Below, one piece after another: positions 8,797-16,729 of a stretch of 24,968 nt of DNA. A program made the position numbers and the translations under genes. The stretch comes from CAYXVF01 sp964468125 (GTDB lineage: Bacteria; Myxococcota; XYA12-FULL-58-9; CAYXVF01): contig CAYXVF010000093.1 of the NCBI GenBank assembly GCA_964468125.1, positions 1 through 24,968 on the forward strand, in the 5' to 3' direction. Under the pieces are notes generated by a model that saw only the letters and a program-made list of their open reading frames with translations, did no database searches and was not told where the DNA came from. Each line of letters opens with the position of its first letter. The first letter of the stretch is position 1.

Positions 8797-9069
8797 CTAA
8801 ACGACGGAGCTCGTGGCGTTGCGCCAGCTGCTCTGTACCATCTCCAGCGCCGACGGCGTGATGCGGTAGAGCGACCGGTCTGGTCCGGGTGCGATCATGC
8901 CCCGTTCGCGCAGGTTTGCGAGGCTCTGGCGAAAGTGCGCGTCCGGCATGCGACAATGGCGCCTGAGGATCTCAACTTCGACGCCCCCCTTGGTATTTTG
9001 TTTGGGATCGAAATAGAGCCTGGTGATCATGCCAAAGACAAAACCGTCGCGTCTTTCGCTGGAATCCAT
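8797..9069 (-). CDS. Small winged-helix DNA-binding-like protein (hypothetical)
   Basis: This is a 90-aa ORF with ATG at 9069 and GAGG 7 nt upstream. The predicted order is helix, helix-turn-helix (EVEILRRHCRMPDAHFRQSLANLRERGMI split across two helices), then a beta-wing (LYRITPSALEMV), which is the shape of a compact winged-helix transcription factor. I do not recognise a named family. It is convergent with the DAHP synthase gene and divergent from serA (142 nt between the starts), so serA is the obvious candidate target. No visible ligand domain. Confidence 0.65.
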   Translation of the reverse strand: MDSSERRDGFVFGMITRLYFDPKQNTKGGVEVEILRRHCRMPDAHFRQSLANLRERGMIAPGPDRSLYRITPSALEMVQSSWRNATSSVV

Positions 9070-9211
9070 TCGCTGACCTCGGATCGGAGTTTCTCGGTAA
9101 ACGCATGCGACACATTGTCCCGCCCGCTTTAGCTCCGGGCGACGCCCAAACCGTGGACAAGTCCGCGGAATCCAGCGAGAAGCGACACTCGCACGAAGAA
9201 GGAGGCCACCG

Positions 9212-10423
9212 ATGGGCCGAACAAAACGTATTCTGTTGGTTGAAGGTGTTCACCCCGCGGGCCGAGAGCTCCTGGAAGCGGCGGGCTTTGAGGTCGACTA
9301 CCACGACCGGGCTCTGGCCCCGGAAGAGCTCTTGAAGGCGATCCCCGATTTTCACGCCATCGGTCTGCGCTCGAAGACCCAGCTCACGCGCGAGGTCCTC
9401 GAAGCGAGCGAGCGCCTCCTCGCGATCGGTGCGTTTTGCATTGGAACCAATCAGATCGACCTGCCCGTGGCCAACTCCCGAGGCGTGCCCGTCTTCAACG
9501 CACCCTACTCCTCCACCCGAAGTGTCGCCGAAATGGTGATCGCGGAGATGATCGCTCTCTCTCGCCAGCTCGGCCACGTGAGCCATGCGGCCCACGGCGG
9601 AGCCTGGAAGAAGACCGCCAAGCGCATGCACGAAGTCCGCGGCAAGACCGTCGGGATCATCGGCTACGGGCACATCGGCAGCCAGGTCGGAATCCTCGCC
9701 GAGGCGCTCGGCATGAATGTCATCTACTACGACATCGTCAAGAAGCTTCCTCTTGGCAACGCTACCCCCATCGCCCTCCTCGGCGACCTCCTCGCACAAT
9801 CGGATTTCGTGACTCTTCACGTCCCCGCGACTCCGGAGACCCACGAAATGTTTGGAGAGCGTGAGCTTGCCGCCATGAAAGCGGGCTCCTATCTGCTCAA
9901 TCTGAGCCGGGGAACGGTTGTGGTGATCCCCGCCCTCGCGGATTCGCTGCGCAAAGGCAAGCTGCATGGCGCAGCGATCGATGTGTTTCCCGAGGAGCCC
10001 GCGAGCACCAAAGATGCGTTTGCCAGTGAGTTGCAAGGACTCGACAATGTGATTCTTACGCCGCACATCGGCGGGAGCACAGAAGAAGCGCAAGAAGCGA
10101 TCGGACGAGAATCGGCCGAAGCCTTGATCCGCTATTTGGGCGAAGGCTCCACCGGCGGTGCGGTAAATTTCCCGAACGTCGAGCTACCGAAGCGCGAAAG
10201 CGCCCATCGCTTGCTCAACGTTCACCAGAACAAGCCGGGCGTGCTCAGCGAGATCAACCGGCTGGTGAGCGAGTCCGACGCAAACATCATCGGCCAGTAT
10301 CTGTCCACCGACGCAAACATCGGCTACCTGGTGATGGACGTGGAGACCGAGCGGGACGGCATGAAGCTCAAGGAAGCGATCAAGGGCCTCCCGACGTCGA
10401 TCAAGACACGACGCCTCTATTGA
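9212..10423 (+). CDS. serA: D-3-phosphoglycerate dehydrogenase with ACT domain
   Basis: The enzyme catalyses the NAD-dependent oxidation of 3-phosphoglycerate, the first step of serine synthesis. The 403 aa have the short (E. coli-like) architecture: substrate/NAD-binding domains with Rossmann motif GYGHIGSQVG, then a C-terminal ACT domain from about 330 (NKPGVLSEINRLV) for serine feedback. Catalytic residues are Arg233 (NLSRGT), Glu262 (FPEEP) and His285 (TPHIGGS), with the same spacing as Arg240/Glu269/His292 of E. coli SerA. The start at 9212 has a strong GAAGGAGG 6 nt upstream. E. coli-type SerA can also reduce 2-ketoglutarate to D-2-hydroxyglutarate, which connects it to the flavoprotein at 11868. 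Confidence 0.97.
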   Translation: MGRTKRILLVEGVHPAGRELLEAAGFEVDYHDRALAPEELLKAIPDFHAIGLRSKTQLTREVLEASERLLAIGAFCIGTNQIDLPVANSRGVPVFNAPYSSTRSVAEMVIAEMIALSRQLGHVSHAAHGGAWKKTAKRMHEVRGKTVGIIGYGHIGSQVGILAEALGMNVIYYDIVKKLPLGNATPIALLGDLLAQSDFVTLHVPATPETHEMFGERELAAMKAGSYLLNLSRGTVVVIPALADSLRKGKLHGAAIDVFPEEPASTKDAFASELQGLDNVILTPHIGGSTEEAQEAIGRESAEALIRYLGEGSTGGAVNFPNVELPKRESAHRLLNVHQNKPGVLSEINRLVSESDANIIGQYLSTDANIGYLVMDVETERDGMKLKEAIKGLPTSIKTRRLY

Positions 10424-10494
10424 GGCGCCTGGGTCACCCAATCCCCGCTCAAACACGCTCGTCGCGCGCCAACCACAGCAACGGACCGGTGCGC

Positions 10495-11874
10495 ATGAAC
10501 CGTCTTCTCCTAGGCAGCCTGGCGGCCGTTCTCGTCTCATCGTACGCCTGCGCCGGGCGCTCCCCGACCCCCGCACTCTACGGCGAAACCCCCGGACGCC
10601 TCGTGTTTTGGTCGGTCCACGGGGAAGACTCCGAGCTATTGGGTTACTTGCTCGGTTCGATCCACCTGGACCGCCTCGAGGCGCGCGGATTCGACAAAGC
10701 AATCGAGAACGCCTTCGAGGCCAGTGAAAGTCTCGTCATCGAGCTCAGCCCGGCGTCACTGACGAGCGGCGAAGTACGGGATGCGAGTGCCGACGCGCCT
10801 CCCTTGGACCATGGTTTGAGTCGAGACCAGCTCGAGGAGGTTCGAGCGGCCGCCGATGCGATCTTCCTCGACCTGACGCGACTGAACGACGCGCCTTTCT
10901 GGCTCGCGCGACAGATCTTGGCATCGGCGATCTTCGATCATGCGGGCTACACCTCGGACCGCGGATTCGAGTGGCACTTCATTCGACGGGCAGCGGTCCT
11001 GGGCACTCCCGTTCTCGAGCTCGAGACCGCGCAGGAGCAGATCGCAGCCCTGAGCGCCGGGAGTGTCGAAGAACAACGGCAGGCCTTTCTCGCTCTCGCG
11101 CGCGATCGGGCTCTTGCCGCCCAGGAGCTGGGCGCCCTGCACCGCGCCTACGCCCGAGGCGATCTGGAGACCTTGGAGGCGCTTCTGCGACCGACCCCGA
11201 AGACATCCGCGGAGGCGATGATGCTCGACGCGCTCTTCGGCGAGCGCGACGCTCGGCTGGCGGAACGCAGCGCGCAACTCTACGCTGAACCGGGGCTCGA
11301 TTTCATTGTCGTCGGCGCCGGGCACCTCGTGGGCTCAGCGAATCTCAGGCGGCGGTTGGTGGAGTACGGCTTCAGCCTCCGTCGGGTCGAGGCCATGGGC
11401 ACATCCAAGGTGGCTCGCCTTCCCCTTGCCGCGCTCCCCGCTGCACCCGAGGCGCCCTTGCCGGTTGCGACCATCGATTTCCCTCCGGACCTCGAGCAGC
11501 GCACGGAAGAGATGGGGGGAAACCGCAGCATGCAGCTCATCGCCGATGTCGCTGGCTTTCGTTACGTCTACACCGTCAGCGCCCTGAATCGCCCCGTATT
11601 CCTCGAGCGCCTGTTCGGCCGAATCGAGCGGGGCGTCGCCGCGGGCGGACGTTTCGAGCGCATCGAGTCTCGCGACGAAACGGTGGGTGGAGCAACGGGC
11701 CGTCTGCACCGCTTCGAGAGCAATGAGCACACCCTGCTCGGCGCGATCGCCTATCGGGACGGCTTCGTGCACACCTTCGCGGTCGTCGGCACCTCGAACC
11801 GCACGGTCGAGCTCGAAGAGCGTTTTGAAGCGCTGCGGGCGAGCTTTGTGGTCGCCCCACCCGCTTCTCACTGA
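10495..11874 (+). CDS. TraB/GumN-family lipoprotein with C-terminal extension
   Basis: ATG at 10495 gives 459 aa starting MNRLLLGSLAAVLVSSYACAG, a signal peptide with a non-canonical lipobox (Cys19). A TTG at 10420 in frame would add 25 unlikely residues. The TraB/GumN (TIKI-like putative metalloprotease) fold is shown by YLLGSIHLD near the N-terminus, a central helical part, VLELETAQEQ, and VVGAGHLVG at about residues 272-280. Beyond ~300 there is an extra ~150-residue alpha/beta domain (FRYVYTVSALNRPV to FEALRASFVV) not part of the core family. Activity is unproven in bacteria; the family is proposed to be a protease. It lies 71 nt after serA and its stop overlaps the convergent gene by 7 nt. 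Confidence 0.85.
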   Translation: MNRLLLGSLAAVLVSSYACAGRSPTPALYGETPGRLVFWSVHGEDSELLGYLLGSIHLDRLEARGFDKAIENAFEASESLVIELSPASLTSGEVRDASADAPPLDHGLSRDQLEEVRAAADAIFLDLTRLNDAPFWLARQILASAIFDHAGYTSDRGFEWHFIRRAAVLGTPVLELETAQEQIAALSAGSVEEQRQAFLALARDRALAAQELGALHRAYARGDLETLEALLRPTPKTSAEAMMLDALFGERDARLAERSAQLYAEPGLDFIVVGAGHLVGSANLRRRLVEYGFSLRRVEAMGTSKVARLPLAALPAAPEAPLPVATIDFPPDLEQRTEEMGGNRSMQLIADVAGFRYVYTVSALNRPVFLERLFGRIERGVAAGGRFERIESRDETVGGATGRLHRFESNEHTLLGAIAYRDGFVHTFAVVGTSNRTVELEERFEALRASFVVAPPASH

Positions 11875-13259
11875 ATGTCGAAGATCTTGCCCGGGTTCAG
11901 GATCCCGTCCGGGTCGAAGACGTGCTTTATCTGGCGCATGATCGCCACCTCTTCGGCGCTGCGCGTGTGCTGCAAGAAGGGTTTCTTGATCAGCCCGACG
12001 CCGTGCTCGGCGGAAACGCTTCCGCCATACTTCTCTACGGTCTGAAACAACAGCTCATCGACCTTCTGACAACGCTGGTAGAAGCTCGCTGCATCGAGCT
12101 CCTCGGGCTTCAACACATTGATGTGGAGGTTGCCGTCGCCGATGTGTCCGAACCAGAGGACCGTCAGCTCCGGATAGGCCTTGGAAAGGATTCCACTGAG
12201 CTCGCGGACAAAGGCGGGTACGTGCCCGATCCGGACCGACACGTCGTTCTTGTAGGGCGTAAAGGGCGTCGCGGCCTCCGAGATGTCCTCGCGCAGCCGC
12301 CAGAGCTCTTTCGCCTGAGTGGCACTCTGGGAGATGACGCCGTCGACGACGTGCCCCGCCTCCATCACCTCGCTGAAGACCTCTTCGATCCGCTCGCCGG
12401 TCTCGCCGCTCGTGTGCTCGATCTCCAGGAGAACGTAGGTCGACGGCCGAGATTCGAAGGGCGCGCTGAGGCCCTTGTCTTCTACGAGCTTCAGGCACAC
12501 GTCCGAGAAGAACTCGAAAGCGGTCAGCGAGGTTGCGCGTCGGAAGGCGTGAAAGACCGGCATGACCGCTTCGATGTCCTCGAGTGCAAGAACGACAACC
12601 GATAGCTCACCCGGAGGTGCGGTTAGCTTGAGCGTGGCCCGGGTGATGAACCCGAGGGTCCCTTCGCTCCCGATCATCAGGTGGCGCAGGTCGTATCCCG
12701 TTGCGTTCTTCACGAGTCCGTTGTTGAGCCGCAGGAGCTCGCCGGTCCCGGTCACCACCTCCAGCCCCGCCACCCAGTCTCGCATCAAGCCATAACGGAG
12801 CACCTTGATGCCCCCAGCGTTGGTCGCGATGTTCCCACCGATTTGGCTCGACCCGCGAGAGGCAAAGTCCACGGGGAAGTAGTAACCTGATTCCGAGACG
12901 TGCTGCTGCAAGACCTCCGTCACCACGCCCGGCTCGACGTCGATCAGCTGTCCGTCTTCATCGAGCTCACCGATGCGAGCCATTCGGTCGAAACTGACGA
13001 CGACCTCACCCGCATTCGCGACTGCCGCCGCGCTGAGCCCGGTGCGGCCGCCAGAGGGTACGAGAGCGATGCGATTCTTTCGCGCCCAGCCGACGATCGC
13101 GCGTACGTCGTCGACGGTGCGCGGAAATGCGACGGCGGTTGGGGCAGGCTCGAAGTAGCGGGTCCAATCCCTCCCGTGGGAGAGCTTGGTTTCGTCGTCA
13201 GTGCGCACCGCGTCTTCGCCGAGGGACTCGACGAGCGTGTTCAAATCCACGTCGCTCAT
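11868..13259 (-). CDS. FAD-linked oxidase, probable D-2-hydroxyglutarate dehydrogenase
   Basis: This 463-aa member of the FAD-binding oxidase/type 4 (GlcD/D2HGDH/DLD) family has an FAD-binding part with PSGGRTGLSAAAV, QIGGNIATNAGG and HLMIGSEGTLGFITRATLKL. It also has a C-terminal FAD-oxidase domain with GHIGDGNLHINV (metal/substrate His) and SAEHGVGLIKKPF. Overall it resembles D-2-hydroxyglutarate dehydrogenases more than glycolate oxidase GlcD, but D-lactate or glycolate activity cannot be excluded. In Pseudomonas stutzeri, D2HGDH removes D-2-hydroxyglutarate made by SerA and so drives serine synthesis; serA lies only 1.4 kb away here. ATG at 13259 has a weak ribosome binding site. It follows the H1-like gene by 28 nt on the same strand, so may be co-transcribed. 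Confidence 0.9.
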   Translation of the reverse strand: MSDVDLNTLVESLGEDAVRTDDETKLSHGRDWTRYFEPAPTAVAFPRTVDDVRAIVGWARKNRIALVPSGGRTGLSAAAVANAGEVVVSFDRMARIGELDEDGQLIDVEPGVVTEVLQQHVSESGYYFPVDFASRGSSQIGGNIATNAGGIKVLRYGLMRDWVAGLEVVTGTGELLRLNNGLVKNATGYDLRHLMIGSEGTLGFITRATLKLTAPPGELSVVVLALEDIEAVMPVFHAFRRATSLTAFEFFSDVCLKLVEDKGLSAPFESRPSTYVLLEIEHTSGETGERIEEVFSEVMEAGHVVDGVISQSATQAKELWRLREDISEAATPFTPYKNDVSVRIGHVPAFVRELSGILSKAYPELTVLWFGHIGDGNLHINVLKPEELDAASFYQRCQKVDELLFQTVEKYGGSVSAEHGVGLIKKPFLQHTRSAEEVAIMRQIKHVFDPDGILNPGKIFDIQ

Positions 13260-13287
13260 AGCAGGGAATCTAACGACCGGAAGGCGC

Positions 13288-13875
13288 TCAGACCAGGCGG
13301 CCGAGCAGCGATTTTCGCTCGGTCTTCTTTCCGAGGGTGTCCTCGGGCTGCTCGCCGCTGCTCTTTGAGTGCACTTCGTGGCCCTTGATCTGCGAGGTGA
13401 TCATCAGGCGGCTGCCGCCGTCCTTCATCGCGTCGCGTCGAACCTTCGGCCCCGCATCACGAACGTTCAGTGTCCGTGTCACAGCAGAGGTTTCCAACAT
13501 GTGGCTCTTCTCGAACACCGGCGTCTTGGTGCTCGCTCGTTTAGGGGCGGAGGCCGGCTTCTTTGTCACCTTCTTTGCGGCGGGATTCTTCTTCGCCGCC
13601 GCTTTCCTGCCCGCCGGCTTCTTCTTGCTCGCCTTCTTCTTGCTCGCCTTCTTCTTGCTCGCCTTCTTCTTGCTCGCCTTCTTCNNNNNNNNNNNNNNNN
13701 NNNNNNNNNNNNNNNNNNNNNNNNNNNNNNNNNNNNNNNNNNNNNNNNNNNNNNNNNNNNNNNNNNNNNNNNNNNNNNNNNNNNCCTTCTTCTTCGAGGC
13801 CTTCTTCTTCGAGGCCTTTTTCGCGACGGGCTTACGCGCGGTCTTCTTCTTCGTGCTCTTCTTCTTTGCAGCCAC
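13288..13875 (-). CDS. Histone H1-like lysine-rich protein (contains assembly gap)
   Basis: A GTG start at 13875 with GGGAG upstream encodes a Lys/Ala-rich basic protein: VAAKKKSTKKKTARKP, then tandem ASKKK pentapeptides, a 100-N gap, more ASKKK units, and a KK/PAA-rich stretch. A less biased C-terminal ~85 residues follows (KSHMLETSAVTRTLNV... to GRLV). Such AK-rich tails resemble eukaryotic histone H1 C-termini and bacterial H1-like proteins (Hc1, AlgP/AlgR3-type) that bind and compact DNA. True length and even frame continuity across the gap are unknown. The C-terminal region is not one I recognise. Confidence 0.82.
   Translation of the reverse strand: MAAKKKSTKKKTARKPVAKKASKKKASKKKXXXXXXXXXXXXXXXXXXXXXXXXXXXXXXXXXXKKASKKKASKKKASKKKASKKKPAGRKAAAKKNPAAKKVTKKPASAPKRASTKTPVFEKSHMLETSAVTRTLNVRDAGPKVRRDAMKDGGSRLMITSQIKGHEVHSKSSGEQPEDTLGKKTERKSLLGRLV
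13619..13816 (-). repeat. 15-bp coding tandem repeat (ASKKK) in two codon variants flanking the gap
   Basis: Left of the gap, four perfect units of TTCTTCTTGCTCGCC (13619-13678) encode GCG AGC AAG AAG AAG. Right of the gap, two units of TTCTTCTTCGAGGCC (13787-13816) encode GCC TCG AAG AAG AAG. The same pentapeptide in two nucleotide versions implies separate local expansions. Number of units inside the gap is unknown. Confidence 0.95.
13685..13784. other. Assembly gap (100 N)
   Basis: Exactly 100 N, the conventional placeholder for a gap of unknown size, placed inside the ASKKK repeat array. The repeat most likely caused the assembly break. Confidence 0.99.
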
Positions 13876-13953
13876 GGCTCACTCCCGAGTTCTCATGGAT
13901 TTTGCCGTTGAGGTAGCAAGGGTCTGGGCGACGAACAAGCCTTCAGGCGCGAC

Positions 13954-15918
13954 TCACACCAAGGCCGCGTCCGTCATCACCTCGACGAGGCTCGGACCCG
14001 GGTGCGCCAATGCACGGGTCAGGGCCTCGTCGAGAGCGTCGCGCGACGCTACGGCGATCCCGAGGGCCCCGCAGTTCTCCGCAAACTCGGCGAAGTTCGG
14101 GTTGTGCAGGGAGGTTTCCCAGACGTCCCAATCGCCGGAACGTTGCTCCTTGCTGATCTTGCCGAGCTCGCCGTTGTTCATCAGCACGTGGGTGACGTTC
14201 ATTCCGTATTTGACGAGTGTCGTGAGCTCAGCGAGGTACTGCCCCAAACCCCCGTCGCCGCTCACGCTGACCACTTTTCGCCCCCGGAAACGCGGATCGT
14301 CCTCCTGTGTGGCGGCCCATGCCCCCATGGCGGCCGGCAGAGCGAAACCGATCGATCCGAGATAGCCCGACATCAGAACCGCCTGGCGCTCGCACTCGAA
14401 ATAGCGTCCGAAGGAGTAGGTGTTGTTGCCGACGTCGACCGCGATGATCGCGTCCTCGGGGATCGCACGGGTCAGGCTGTCGAAGAGCGCAGCAGCGTTG
14501 ATGCCCTGACCGAGGTCATCCTGCATTCGGCTCGCCTTCTCCTCGCGCCAAAGCTTCCAGCGCTCTGCGAGCTCCGGACGTTGATCGGTCGCGGCAACCG
14601 GGCCTTTCGCCAGGGCGTCTTTGAGGAGCGACGCGGTGATCCCGATCTCCCCCCAGACGGGCACGGTGACCGGGTGGAACTTGCCGAGCATCATCGGATC
14701 GAAGTCCACCTGGATCAGAGTCTTCTTCTTGTCGATCCCCGTGTGGTTCGAAAAGGACGCACCGAAGACCAGCATCAGATCCGACTCGTTCATGAACCAG
14801 CTGGCGATCGGAGTTCCGCTTCGGCCGAGCACCCCGCCAGCGAGCGGATGGGAGTCGGGGATCAACCCCTTGCCCTTGAACGTGGTGATTACCGGAATGT
14901 GGTGGGCCTCCGCGAACGCCGTCACCTCGGCCATGTGGAAGCGAGCGCCATGCCCTACGACGATCACCGGTCGCTTCGCCGCCCGCAGCTCCTTCACCGC
15001 CGCGTCCAAGGCCTCGGCGGGCGGAGTGATCGTTCGCGGCGTGACCCGGCCTACCGGCGAGCCAGCCTCAGCCTCGGGCATTTCCAGGACCTGAACCTCG
15101 TCCGGGAAGATCAGGGTCGAAACCCCTCGATTCAGAACCGCGCTCTTCAAGGCGAGATTCACGAGCTCCGCATGTTTGCTGCTGTGGAGCACGGTCTGAA
15201 TGAACTGAGCGACTTTGCCGAAAGCCGCCATGAGGTCGACCTCCTGGAATGCTCCGGGGCCCAGAACCTGAGTGTCCACTTGTCCTGGACAGGCGAGAAC
15301 CGGGGCACGGTCGACATTGGCATCCCAGAGACCGGTGAGCAGGTTCGTGGCACCGGGCCCTGCGATCGACAGGCAGGCCGCGGGGCGGCCGGTCAGCTTG
15401 CCGTAGGCGCTGCAAGCAAAGGACGCAGCCCCTTCGTGGCGAATGCCGAAGTAGCGCATCTTTCCGCCCTCCACCTGCCGGCGAAAGGCGTCCGCGAGCC
15501 CCAGGTTCGAGTGGCCGACCATCCCAAAGACGTGCTTGACGCCCCAGTTGACCATCGTCTCCACCATCACGTCGCTCGCCGTCCGGACGTGCGTTTGCTC
15601 CGCGGGAAGGGCGACGTAGATCCCGTCATCGCGCGTTTCCACGTCGAAGGTCTCGAGCGTGTCTTCGAAGCCGCCCGGAGACGCCCCGGTGTGCGGGTGG
15701 TAGTCCCAGCCATGCCAGGGACAGCGCAGCCAGCCGCTTTCGATCGAGCCTTCGCCGAGAGGACCTCCCTGGTGTGGACAACGATTGTCCAACGCACCGT
15801 ACTTGCCTTCGTAGTGCGTGAGGCAAAGGGTGCGGTGCTCGCAGGTGACGGCTTTGACCCGCCCTTCCGGGAGCTCATCGTTGTCGAGCACTTTGAACCA
15901 ACGCTTGGATTCGCTCAT
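13954..15918 (-). CDS. Rieske [2Fe-2S] domain fused to thiamine-diphosphate enzyme (POX/acetolactate synthase type)
   Basis: This is a 654-aa fusion. Residues ~1-105 are a Rieske ferredoxin-like domain with CPHQGG (Cys47, His49) and CPWHGWDY (Cys66, His69). From ~110 it is a full three-domain ThDP enzyme: catalytic Glu162 in RHEGAASFACSAYGKLTG, IAGPGATNLLTGLWDA, a central domain with VIVVGHGARF, and a ThDP/Mg motif SGDGGLGQ...MNNGELGKI near the C-terminus. The closest general type is pyruvate oxidase/acetolactate synthase large subunit, but the substrate cannot be read. The start at 15918 has GAGGAGAAG upstream. It is the third gene of an operon with 18370-16730 and 16717-15935 (gaps 12 and 16 nt). 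The Rieske domain probably passes electrons to or from the ThDP-bound intermediate, as ferredoxins do in 2-oxoacid oxidoreductases (inference). Confidence 0.9.
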   Translation of the reverse strand: MSESKRWFKVLDNDELPEGRVKAVTCEHRTLCLTHYEGKYGALDNRCPHQGGPLGEGSIESGWLRCPWHGWDYHPHTGASPGGFEDTLETFDVETRDDGIYVALPAEQTHVRTASDVMVETMVNWGVKHVFGMVGHSNLGLADAFRRQVEGGKMRYFGIRHEGAASFACSAYGKLTGRPAACLSIAGPGATNLLTGLWDANVDRAPVLACPGQVDTQVLGPGAFQEVDLMAAFGKVAQFIQTVLHSSKHAELVNLALKSAVLNRGVSTLIFPDEVQVLEMPEAEAGSPVGRVTPRTITPPAEALDAAVKELRAAKRPVIVVGHGARFHMAEVTAFAEAHHIPVITTFKGKGLIPDSHPLAGGVLGRSGTPIASWFMNESDLMLVFGASFSNHTGIDKKKTLIQVDFDPMMLGKFHPVTVPVWGEIGITASLLKDALAKGPVAATDQRPELAERWKLWREEKASRMQDDLGQGINAAALFDSLTRAIPEDAIIAVDVGNNTYSFGRYFECERQAVLMSGYLGSIGFALPAAMGAWAATQEDDPRFRGRKVVSVSGDGGLGQYLAELTTLVKYGMNVTHVLMNNGELGKISKEQRSGDWDVWETSLHNPNFAEFAENCGALGIAVASRDALDEALTRALAHPGPSLVEVMTDAALV

Positions 15919-15934
15919 GGGCTTCTCCTCGAGC

Positions 15935-16717
15935 TCAGGTGAGCATATCGTGCGCAGCGGCGACTGCGGTGGTGATAAAAGACGCGAGTGTTTCGAGGTC
16001 GTGCTGAGCCACGGTGATCATCGCGGCGGTGAACCCCTCGCTGGTCCATCGGCCGGCTCCGGGAAGCGCGGGCGCCGATGACACATCCGGGGCGGGCCAG
16101 GGCGTGACGTAGAAGTAAGGCTCGTCGTGGGAGCCGTCGCCCGGTGAGAGGCCCACATTGATCGAACGCGCGTGCTCCCGGTCCGCAGCGAGGTCGAGCA
16201 CGCAGATCGTTGCGATGTCGAAGTGATGCGGCCAGTTGCGAACCTCGGACCACCCCCCCGAAGATTCAGCGACCGGCCTCAACAGCTCAAAGCCGAGCTT
16301 CATGACGTCGGAGAACGAGTGCATGGCCCCGCTCGGCCAGGGGAGCGGTGCGCCGACGTCCGCCACCGGATGCGGTGGCATGGGCTCGCCGTAGTCGCGG
16401 TGCTGAATGTCTTCGTCGACGCGCTCGCGAAACCAATCCCACACCCTTCCGAGCCGCCACCCTTGGATGGGCTCCCGCTCTTCCACGTCCCGCCAGGCGA
16501 CCACCTCGAGCCTGGAGAGGTCCACGCCATAGACCGCACCGCTTCGCGCAGGCTGTGTCACGAGCGCACCGCTGTCGTCCCAACGCAGGGTGGTGTGGCT
16601 GTCGTCACTCTGAGGCTCCACCACCGCGGTAGCGATCCCGGCCAAGGGTTGAACCAGGTGATGGGCGAGGCGGCGTGCGTCCGACAATGCCGCGAGGTCG
16701 ACCGCAATGAGATCCAT
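15935..16717 (-). CDS. Conserved hypothetical protein between two Rieske-fusion enzymes
   Basis: This is a 260-aa soluble protein with no signal peptide or membrane segment. Visible features are a Trp/His-rich core, NWPHHFDIATICVL, followed by INVGLSPGDGSHDEPYFYVTPWP and a C-terminal helix that begins EGFTAAMITVAQHDLETLASF. I have an impression of similar motifs in uncharacterised actinobacterial proteins but cannot name a family. It is placed 12 nt after the Rieske-GltS gene and 16 nt before the Rieske-ThDP gene, so it is very probably co-expressed and may be an accessory or substrate-binding subunit. No catalytic motif is evident. Confidence 0.8.
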   Translation of the reverse strand: MDLIAVDLAALSDARRLAHHLVQPLAGIATAVVEPQSDDSHTTLRWDDSGALVTQPARSGAVYGVDLSRLEVVAWRDVEEREPIQGWRLGRVWDWFRERVDEDIQHRDYGEPMPPHPVADVGAPLPWPSGAMHSFSDVMKLGFELLRPVAESSGGWSEVRNWPHHFDIATICVLDLAADREHARSINVGLSPGDGSHDEPYFYVTPWPAPDVSSAPALPGAGRWTSEGFTAAMITVAQHDLETLASFITTAVAAAHDMLT

Positions 16718-16729
16718 CGAGCGGGCTCT

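Noticed and set aside
14002..15942. 646-codon open frame on the + strand
   Set aside because: It is antisense to the Rieske-ThDP enzyme, has an unnatural composition, and all motifs are on the other strand. Long antisense frames are expected at this GC content.
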